DNA of 64,000 bases from Actinernus sp. WN-2022 (lineage: Eukaryota; Cnidaria; Anthozoa; Actiniaria; Actinernidae): positions 86,657,740 through 86,721,739 of the forward strand of contig JAOWCC010000577.1 of NCBI GenBank assembly GCA_030867875.1. Direction: 5' to 3'. The notes under the pieces were generated by a model. It had not been told where the DNA came from. It ran no database searches and saw nothing but the letters and a program-made list of their open reading frames with translations. Each line of letters starts with the position of its first letter. Within the stretch, counting starts at the first letter, position 1. Of this stretch, positions 55,900-64,000 are shown in pieces. Made by a program: the position numbers and the translations under genes.

Positions 55900-56551
55900 T
55901 TACTTTCTTGCAAAAACCCACTCAGTGCACTGATCGACGAGGTCTCTTGAAATCTTGAGCTTAAGGCCATGTGCGAGGAAAAGGCAACTGAATAAACCTG
56001 CGTGCAGTTTACAGTTAGAAACCCATTCAATTAGTGGCGTGTTCTGCTTCCCTGGGGGTCTTAGGTGAACGGTGATGTATTCCCCCCAGAGGATCGGATT
56101 ACCCACTTGTACATGGTTATAAAGATCAGGGTCGTACGTTTCTTTATATATGGGATGAAGTACTGCTCGGATGTTCTCTTTGTTTCCTTCAACACGATCA
56201 ATGCCACAAGAATCAGAAAAAACACGAAGGACCTCAGACTGGCGTTCTTTGTTCTTGTTCACTTCCTCCTTCAAGGCGTCCACTCGGTAAAACTCAGCTT
56301 CTCTCAGCAGCAGTTCATGCTCAGTAAAGTCCTCAGGTAGAGACATCTTCCCGTCTCGCATGAAGATCAGGACATGACGAAGACTTTTGGATCACGATCG
56401 ATGAAAGTGGTAAACTGACCGCCTCCGGTTTCTTTTGACCCCAGAATCTTTTCAGACCAACGGCAAACAAGGACTGAAGATATTTGCCTCGAATCGTTGC
56501 CACCCTTGTGGTAAAAAACGTTCCTCCAACATTCAGTTTTACAATTTCCAT
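55900..56551 (-). pseudogene. KCTD 11, type B pseudogene with two frameshifts
   Basis: ATG at 56,551, with FFTTRVATI (Arg for Thr, shared with KCTD 13). Shared deletion near 56,445-56,454. A second private one-base loss near 56,374-56,381 (catgacgaag for catggcggaag) breaks FRHVLIF. From MRDGKMSL on, 153 codons are open to TEWVFARK. Confidence 0.88.
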
Positions 56552-57197
56552 CGTAAATCTGCAAGTTATAGATTACCAATAATTTTACAGGCTAGAGTTT
56601 CGTTGATTGTTTCTGGTTGAATGACAAAGAAAAGCTGAATAATGCAAGGTTTAGATTTTCGTAGAAACGTGAATAATGTATGAGGTCACCATTCTATTGT
56701 TGCTAATACGAGAATGGTGAATGTGGAATGGAGAATGTGGAATGGACAATGTGGAATGGACAATGTGGAATGTACAATAGATGGAATAGGAAATGGAGAC
56801 TGAGGAATGGAGAATGGATGGAATGGGGTAATGATGAGAATAAATTTGTTGTCAGGTTGAACTACACCAGACACGTTGTTTGGATAAATCGCTTTAATAT
56901 TCAATATTTAAGTTCATTGTAAATGGTAACAATAACATAAACTGGAATAGCTTGATATTATGTACAATAGAGGCTAACCCATCAAAGGCCAGGACAATAA
57001 AACAACATTTAATTTGATGGAATCAAAACGATTTCTCGCCGATTCGTTGTGCTATTAGAACAGACGTCGTTTCTACACAGTAGTAATCGTAGTCGAGTTT
57101 AGAGTTCAGTCATAATTTCAGATTTCAACAGTTACAGTACAGCACATACTATTATAAGATCAGTTATCGTGTAAGCATGCGAGTAAGTATAACGTCA
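56552..57197. repeat. short array unit between KCTD 11 and KCTD 12
   Basis: Stub minisatellite of about 115 bp (56,712-56,827) with extra GGACAATGTGGAAT repeats that are shared with the KCTD 13 unit, then the common 3' flank. No spacer X. Confidence 0.85.
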
Positions 57198-57797
57198 TTA
57201 CTTTCTTGCAAAAACCCACTCAGTGCACTGATCGACGAGGTCTCTTGAAATCTTGAGCTTAAGGCCATGTTCGAGGAAAAGGCGACTGAATAAACCTGCG
57301 TGCAGTTTACAGTTAGAAACCCATTCAATTAGTGGCGTGTTCTGCTTCCCTGGCGGTCTTAGGTCAACGGTGATGTATTTCCCCCAGAGGATCGGGTTAT
57401 TCACTTGTACATGGTTATAAAGATCAGGGCCGTACGTTTCTTTATATATAGGATCTAGTACTGCTCGGATGGTCTCTTTGTTTCCTTCAACACGATAAAT
57501 ACCTAGACCGTCAGCAAAAACACGAAGGACCTCAGACTGGCGTTCTTTGTGCTTGTTCACTTCCGCTTTCAAGTCGTCCAGTCGGTAAAACTCAGCTTCT
57601 CTCATCAGCAGTTCATGCTCTGTAAAGTCCTCTGGTAAATACAGCTTCCCGTCTCGCATGAAGTTCAGGACATGGCGGAATACCTTTGGGTCACGATCGA
57701 TGAAAGTGGCCAGATCAGCGGCAAGCCATTTGCCTCCAATCGTTGCCATCGTTGTGGTAAAAATCGTTCCTCCAACATTCAGTTTTACATTTTCCAT
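57198..57797 (-). CDS. KCTD 12, type A, intact, 199 aa
   Basis: ATG at 57,797. Same protein as KCTD 10; the start is 3,744 bp from that of KCTD 10, one higher-order period. The domain layout is that of KCTD 6. Exact identity over 199 residues points to a very recent duplication or homogenisation, or to assembly of near-identical copies. Confidence 0.86.
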   Translation of the reverse strand: MENVKLNVGGTIFTTTMATIGGKWLAADLATFIDRDPKVFRHVLNFMRDGKLYLPEDFTEHELLMREAEFYRLDDLKAEVNKHKERQSEVLRVFADGLGIYRVEGNKETIRAVLDPIYKETYGPDLYNHVQVNNPILWGKYITVDLRPPGKQNTPLIEWVSNCKLHAGLFSRLFLEHGLKLKISRDLVDQCTEWVFARK

Positions 57798-57956
57798 CGT
57801 AAATCTGCAACTTATAGATTACCAATAACTTTACAGGCTAGAGTTTCGTTGATTGTTTCTGGCTGAATGACCAAGAAAAGCTGAATAATGCAAGGTTTAG
57901 AATTTCGTAGAAAAGTGAATAATGTATGAGGTCACCATTCTATTGTTGCTGCTACA

Positions 57957-58552
57957 GGAATGGAGAATGTGGAATGGAGAATGTGGAATGGACAATATAT
58001 GGAATAGGGAAAGGAGACTGAGGAATGGAGAATGGATGGATTAGGGAATGGGGAATTAAGTATGTGGTATGGGGTATGGAGAATGGGAATGGGAATGGTG
58101 AATGGGGAATGGATAATGGATAATGGAGAATGTGGAATTGAGAATGTGGAATGGAAAATGGTTGGAATAGGGAATGGGGAATTAAGTATGTGGTATGGGG
58201 TATGGAGAATGGGAATGGGAATGGTGAATGGGGAATGGGGAATGGCGAATGGGGAGGGGGAAATGGAGAATGGGGAATGGGGTATGGGGAATGGGGAATG
58301 GGGAATGGGGAGGGGGAAATGGAGAATGGGGTATGGGGTATGGGGTATGGGGTATGGGGTATGGGGTATGGGGTATGGGGTATGGGGTATGGGGTATGGG
58401 GTATGGGGTATGGGGTATGGGGTATGGGGTATGGGGTATGGGGTATGGGGTATGGGGTATGGGGTATGGGGTATGGGGTATGGGGTATGGGGTATGGGGT
58501 ATGGGGTATGGGGTATGGGGAATGGGATTGGGGAATTGGGATTGGGGAATTG
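57957..58552 (+). repeat. 7-bp minisatellite, unit of KCTD 12
   Basis: Seed, two GTATGTGGTATG blocks, a short GGGGAAT part, then 27 uninterrupted GGGGTAT (58,328-58,516). Confidence 0.95.
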
Positions 58553-59320
58553 CGATCTGTGCGCTCCGGCATTACAAATTAGTGGAAAACACAATAATTA
58601 ATGTCTGGGGCTTGGGAGTTAGAGTTAGGGTAAGACTTCTTGTAGCCCTTCCGTTGGCGGAAGATCGGAGATAAAATCAGATCTGTGTTAGGGTTGGATG
58701 CGCCAGGGCTGGCAATCATTCATTGGCGTTCTGCTTCCTTGTTAGCATCTCCTGCCGTTTGTTAATAAAGTGATAGGGCTCGCGCTTGGCCCAAGCCCTG
58801 GCACATCCAACCCTAACGAAGCTCTGATATATTTGACAAACTTCGAGGTGCTCTTTGCAGCAGTATCGACGGTTTTGTTGTTATACGTATATATCAAAAG
58901 TTCAAAAAACACGTGGAAGGGTCTATTTTTGGACCCAGTCGGCTCCTTTCGTACACGTGACAATTTTCCATGCAAACTGCCGTTAAAACTCATGTCAACC
59001 CTAGAAAAACTGAACATCTTGGAGTTTCAGTCGAAAAAGCCTTTGGTTTCAGCAAAAATGGCCTAAAACTAGGTGATTTGCCATAACAAGGCATAAGCCA
59101 GCTTTGCATATTCCTTAGTAGCCGCCTTATGGGATTTTGCAGAGAGAAGACCTCTCCTGCGTATTTGTCAAGAGCGATACCGAATCTGATTGGTTCACCG
59201 TGTCACGTGTTAAGCAAATCGCAACATGGAAAAAAGCACTTGCGATTTATGACTCGTGCCGGCCAAAGGCCTGGCCCGAGTAAATACCTGCAGGCCTAGA
59301 CTCGGTGCTTGGCCCGAATA
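58553..59320. repeat. array spacer X
   Basis: As in other long units, with one T missing in the ggtctatttttggaccc run, which changes the small reading frame found there in other copies. Confidence 0.8.
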
Positions 59321-59691
59321 ATGATGAGAATAAATTTGTTGTCAGGTTGAACTACACCACACACGTTGTTTGGATAAATCGCTTTAATATTCAATATTTA
59401 AGTTCATTGTAAATGGTAACAATAACATAAACTGCAATAGCTTGATATTAATGAACAATAGAGGCTAACCCATCAAAGGCGAGGACAATAAAACAACATT
59501 TAACTTGATGGAATAAAAACAATTTCTCGCCGATTCGTTGTGCTATTACAATAGACGTCGTTTCTACACAGTAGTAATCGTAGTCGAGTTTAGAGTTCAG
59601 TCATAATTTCAGATTTCAACTGATACAGTACAGCACACGATACTATTATATGGTCAGTTATCGTGTAAGCATGCGAGTAAGTATAACGTCA

Positions 59692-60344
59692 TTACTTTCT
59701 TGCAAAAACCCACTCAGTGCACTGATCGACGAGGTCTCTTGAAATCTTGAGCTTAAGGCCATGTGCGAGGAAAAGGCAACTGAATAAACCTGCGTGCAGT
59801 TTACAGTTAGAAACCCATTCAATTAGTGGCGTGTTCTGCTTCCCTGGGGGTCTTAGGTGAACGGTGATGTATTCCCCCCAGAGGATCGGATTACCCACTT
59901 GTACATGGTTATAAAGATCAGGGTCGTACGTTTCTTTATATATGGGATGAAGTACTGCTCGGATGGTCTCTTTGTTTCCTTCAACACGATCAATGCCACA
60001 AGAATCAGAAAAAACACGAAGGACCTCAGACTGGCGTTCTTTGTTCTTGTTCACTTCCTCCTTCAAGGCGTCCACTCGGTAAAACTCAGCTTCTCTCAGC
60101 AGCAGTTCATGCTCAGTAAAGTCCTCAGGTAGAGACATCTTCCCGTCTCGCATGAAGATCAGGACATGACGGAAGACGTTTGGATCACGATCGATGAAAG
60201 TGGTAAACTGACCGCCTCCGGTTTCTTTTGACCCCAGAATCTTTTCAGACCAACGGCAAACAAGGACTGAAGATATTTGCCTCGAATCGTTGCCACCCTT
60301 GTGGTAAAAAACGTTCCTCCAACATTCAGTTTTACAATTTCCAT
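59692..60344 (-). pseudogene. KCTD 13, type B pseudogene with only the shared frameshift
   Basis: ATG at 60,344, NVGG intact, FFTTRVATI. The single lesion is the family-wide deletion near 60,238-60,247. From there the second frame is open through FIDRDPNVFRHVLIFMR to TEWVFARK. It is therefore the least damaged type B copy. A product from the upstream ATG would stop after about 61 residues. Confidence 0.88.
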
Positions 60345-60990
60345 CGTAAATCTGCAAGTTATAGATTACCAATAATTTTACAGGCTAGAGTTTCGTTGAT
60401 TGTTTCTGGTTGAATGACAAAGAAAAGCTGAATAATGCAAGGTTTAGATTTTCGTAGAAACGTGAATAATGTATGAGGTCACCATTCTATTGTTGCTAAT
60501 ACGAGAATGGTGAATGTGGAATGGAGAATGTGGAATGGACAATGTGGAATGGACAATGTGGAATGTACAATAGATGGAATAGGAAATGGAGACTGAGGAA
60601 TGGAGAAAGGATGGAATGGGGTAATGATGAGAATAAATTTGTTGTCAGGTTGAACCACACCAGACACGTTGTTTGGATAAATCGCTTTAATATTCAATAT
60701 TTAAGTTCATTGTAAATGGTAACAATAACATAAACTGGAATAGCTTGATATTATGTACAATAGAGGCTAACCCATCAAAGGCCAGGACAATAAAACAACA
60801 TTTAATTTGATGGAATCAAAACGATTTCTCGCCGATTCGTTGTGCTATTACAACAGACGTCGTTTCTACACAGTAGTAATCGTAGTGGAGTTTAGAGTTC
60901 AGTCATAATTTCAGATTTCATCAGTTACAGTACAGCACATACTATTATAAGATCAGTTATCGTGTAAGCATGCGAGTAAGTATAACGTCA
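60345..60990. repeat. short array unit between KCTD 13 and KCTD 14
   Basis: Stub minisatellite (60,505-60,620), GGACAATGTGGAAT duplicates as in the KCTD 11 unit, then the common 3' flank without spacer X. Confidence 0.85.
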
Positions 60991-61590
60991 TTACTTTCTT
61001 GCAAAAACCCACTCAGTGCACTGATCGACGAGCTCTCTTGAAATCTTGAGCTTAAGGCCATGTTCGAGGAAAAGGCGACTGAATAAACCTGCGTGCAGTT
61101 TACAGTTAGAAACCCATTCAATTAGTGGCGTGTTCTGCTTCCCTGTCGGTCTTAGGTCAACGGTAATGTATTTCCCCCAGAGGATCGGGTTATTCACTTG
61201 TACATGGTTATAAAGATCAGGGCCGTACGTTTCTTTATATATAGGATCTAGTACTGCTCGGATGGTCTCTTTGTTTCCTTCAACACGATAAATACCTAGA
61301 CCGTCAGCAAAAACACGAAGGACCTCAGACTGGCGTTCTTTTTGCTTGTTCACTTCCGCTTTCAAGTCGTCCAGTCGGTAAAACTCAGCTTCTCTCATCA
61401 GCAGTTCATGCTCTGTAAAGTCCTCTGGTAAATACAGCTTCCCGTCTCGCATGAAGTTCAGGACATGGCGGAATACCTTTGGGTCACGATCGATGAAAGT
61501 GGCCAGATCAGCGGCAAGCCATTTGCCTCCAATCGTTGCCATCGTTGTGGTAAAAATCGTTCCTCCAACATTCAGTTTTACATTTTCCAT
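60991..61590 (-). CDS. KCTD 14, type A, intact, 199 aa
   Basis: ATG at 61,590. Differs from KCTD 10/12 by three replacements: NKQKERQ for NKHKERQ, RPTGKQ for RPPGKQ and SRELVDQ for SRDLVDQ. All T1 and C-terminal motifs of type A are kept. Its start is 3,793 bp beyond that of KCTD 12. Confidence 0.86.
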   Translation of the reverse strand: MENVKLNVGGTIFTTTMATIGGKWLAADLATFIDRDPKVFRHVLNFMRDGKLYLPEDFTEHELLMREAEFYRLDDLKAEVNKQKERQSEVLRVFADGLGIYRVEGNKETIRAVLDPIYKETYGPDLYNHVQVNNPILWGKYITVDLRPTGKQNTPLIEWVSNCKLHAGLFSRLFLEHGLKLKISRELVDQCTEWVFARK

Positions 61591-61747
61591 CGTAAATCTG
61601 CAACTTATAGATTACCAATAACTTTACAGGCTAGAGTTTCGTTGATTGTTTCTGGCTGAATGACCAAGAAAAGCTGAATAATGCAAGGTTTAGAATTTCG
61701 TAGAAAAGTGAATAATGTATGAGGTCACCATTCTATTGTTGCTGATA

Positions 61748-62318
61748 CAGGAATGGAGAATGTGGAATGGAGAATGTGGAATGGACAATATATGGAATAG
61801 GGAAAGGAGACTGAGGAATGGAGAATGGATGGATTAGGGAATGGGGAATTAAGTATGTGGTATGGGGTATGGAGAATGGGAATGGGAATGGTGAATGGGG
61901 AATGGAGAATGGATAATGGAGAATGTGGAATTGAGAATGTGGAATGGAAAATGGTTGGAATAGGGAATGGGGAATTAAGTATGTGGTATGGGGTATGGAG
62001 AATGGGAATGGGAATGGTGAATGGGGAATGGCGAATGGCGAATGGGGAGGGGGAAATGGGGAATGGGGAATGGGGTATGGGGTATGGGGTATGGGGAATG
62101 GGGAATGGGGAATGGGGAATGGGGAATGGGGAATGGGGAATGGGGAGGGGGAAATGGAGAATGGGGTATGGGGTATGGGGTATGGGGTATGGGGTATGGG
62201 GTATGGGGTATGGGGTATGGGGTATGGGGTATGGGGTATGGGGTATGGGGTATGGGGTATGGGGTATGGGGTATGGGGTATGGGGTATGGGGTATGGGGA
62301 ATGGGATTGGGGAATTGC
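61748..62318 (+). repeat. 7-bp minisatellite, unit of KCTD 14
   Basis: Seed, two GTATGTGGTATG blocks, a GGGGAAT run near 62,092-62,140, then 19 uninterrupted GGGGTAT (62,163-62,295). Confidence 0.94.
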
Positions 62319-63090
62319 GATCTGTGCGCTCCGGCATTACAAATTAGTGGAAAACACAATAATTAATGTCTGGGGCTTGGGAGTTAGAGTTAGGGTAAGA
62401 CTTCTTGTAGCCCTTCCGTTGGCGGAAGATCGGAGATAAAATCAGATCTGTGTTAGGGTTGGATGCGCCAGGGCTGGCAATCATTCATTGGCGTTCTGCT
62501 TCCTTGGCAGCATCTCCTGCCGTTTGTTAATAAAGTGATAGGGCTCGCGCTTGGCCCAAGCCCTGGCACATCCAACCCTAACGAAGCTCTGATATATTTG
62601 ACAAACTTCGAGGTGCTCTTTGCAGCAGTATCGACGGTTTTGTTGTTATACGTATATATCAAAAGTTCAAAAAACACGTGGAAGGGTCTATTTTTTGGAC
62701 CCAGTCGGCTCCTTTCGTACACGTGAAAATTGTCCATGCAAACTGCCCTTAAAACTCATGTCAACCCTAGAAAAACTGAACATCTTGGTGTTTCAGTCGA
62801 AAAAGTCTTTGGTTTCAGCAAAAATGGCCTAAAACTAGGTGATTTGCCATAACAAGGCATAAGCCAGCTTTGCATATTCCTTAGTAGCCGCCTTATGGGA
62901 TTTTGCAGAGAGAAGACCTCTCCTGCGTGTTTGTCAAGAGCGATACCGAATCTGATTGGTTCACCGTGTCACGTGTTAAGCAAATCGCAACATGGAAAAA
63001 AGCACTTGCGATTTATGACTCGTGCCGGCCAAAGGCCTGGCCCGAGTAAATACCTGCAGGCCTAGACTCGGTGCTTGGCCCGAATAATGA
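62319..63090. repeat. array spacer X
   Basis: Same landmarks as other long units. Mixes variants seen separately in other copies (AAATTGTCCATGC with CTGCCCTTAAAAC). Confidence 0.8.
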
Positions 63091-63457
63091 TGAGAATAAA
63101 TTTGTTGTCAGGTTGAACTACACCACACACGTTGTTTGGATAAATCGCTTTAATATTCAATATTTAAGTTCATTGTAAATGGTAACAATAACATAAACTG
63201 CAATAGCTTGATATTAATGAACAATAGAGGCTAACCCATCAAAGGCGAGGACAATAAAACAACATTTAACTTGATGGAATAAAAACAATTTCTCGCCGAT
63301 TCGTTGTGCTATTACAATAGACGTCGTTTCTACACAGTAATAATCGTAGTCGAGTTTAGAGTTCAGTCATAATTTCAGATTTCAACTGATACAGTACAGC
63401 ACACGATACTATTATATGGTCAGTTATCGTGTAAGCATGCGAGTAAGTATAACGTCA

Positions 63458-64000
63458 TTACTTTCTTGCAAAAACCCACTCAGTGCACTGATCGACGAGG
63501 TCTCTTGAAATCTTGAGCTTAAGGCCATGTGCGAGGAAAAGGCAACTGAATAAACCTGCGTGCAGTTTACAGTTAGAAACCCATTCAATTAGTGGCGTGT
63601 TCTGCTTCCCTGGGGGTCTTAGGTGAACGGTGATGTATTCCCCCCAGAGGATCGGATTACCCACTTGTACATGGTTATAAAGATCAGGGTCGTACGTTTC
63701 TTTATATATGGGATGAAGTACTGCTCGGATGTTCTCTTTGTTTCCTTCAACACGATCAATGCCACAAGAATCAGAAAAAACACGAAGGACCTCAGACTGG
63801 CGTTCTTTGTTCTTGTTCACTTCCTCCTTCAAGGCGTCCACTCGGTAAAACTCAGCTGCTCTCAGCAGCAGTTCATGCTCAGTAAAGTCCTCAGGTAGAG
63901 ACATCTTCCCGTCTCGCATGAAGATCAGGACATGGCGGAAGACTTTTGGATCACGATCGATGAAAGTGGTAAACTGACCGCATCCGGTTTCTTTTGACCC
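63458..64000 (-). pseudogene. KCTD 15, type B copy cut by the window edge
   Basis: The stop TAA is at 63,458. The frame is open from TEWVFARK back through VQVGNPILWGEYITV, CGIDRVEGNKENIRAVL, LRAAEFYRVDALKEE and FRHVLIFMRDGKMSL to the window end. The N-terminal 36 codons and the position of the shared type B deletion lie outside, so whether it is broken cannot be seen. I call it type B from its wording, and probably a pseudogene by analogy. Confidence 0.7.

Overview
This is eukaryotic DNA from a marine invertebrate, most likely an anthozoan cnidarian such as a stony coral. The reasons are AT-rich DNA with sparse single-exon genes, several non-LTR retrotransposon (LINE) fragments, tRNA-derived SINEs, a reduced Ty3/gypsy element and many short palindromic DNA transposons. 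One of these has ends reading GAGCGGTTTTCAGTTGA, a family I associate with coral genomes. The organism assignment is an inference. No bacterial gene organisation is present.

The only recognisable host genes are KCTD-like proteins: an N-terminal BTB/T1 domain plus a C-terminal domain of about 95 residues ending in a TEWVFARK-like motif. All lie on the minus strand. Two divergent members stand alone: an intact one at 3,681-4,346 and a frameshifted one at 8,892-9,466. The rest form a tandem array from 31,429 to the window end, with 13 copies, the last cut by the edge. Five copies from 45,925 on are intact 199-residue type A or A-like genes. They are mixed with 217-residue-derived type B copies that all share one single-base deletion. 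One copy is split by a 1.56-kb TTAA-flanked transposon, and one intact copy is an A/B chimera.

Region by region: 1-3,600 holds foldback elements; 3,681-4,346 is KCTD 1; 4,885-6,495 holds two degraded LINE 3' parts; 6,966-8,770 holds MITEs and a three-copy 200-bp tandem repeat; 8,892-9,466 is KCTD 2 (broken); about 11,070-13,760 is a dead LINE carrying two nested DNA transposons; 13,950-18,800 holds repeats, a SINE and a long hairpin; 18,911-22,540 is a segmental duplication whose partner is 32,911-38,172; 23,855-27,141 is a Ty3/gypsy element with 130-bp LTRs and two internal deletions; 27,241-30,363 holds MITEs, a 25-bp minisatellite and a foldback; 31,429-32,082 is the intact 217-residue KCTD 3; 32,986-35,228 is a 5'-truncated LINE with an open reverse transcriptase frame; 38,173-64,000 is the KCTD array.

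Long array units carry a 7-bp G-rich minisatellite upstream of each gene plus a spacer of about 770 bp. Short units lack the spacer and keep only a stub of the minisatellite. From about 54 kb the array repeats as a long+short dimer of about 3.75 kb. The pattern points to recent unequal crossing-over and gene conversion, and it is the most unusual feature of the window.
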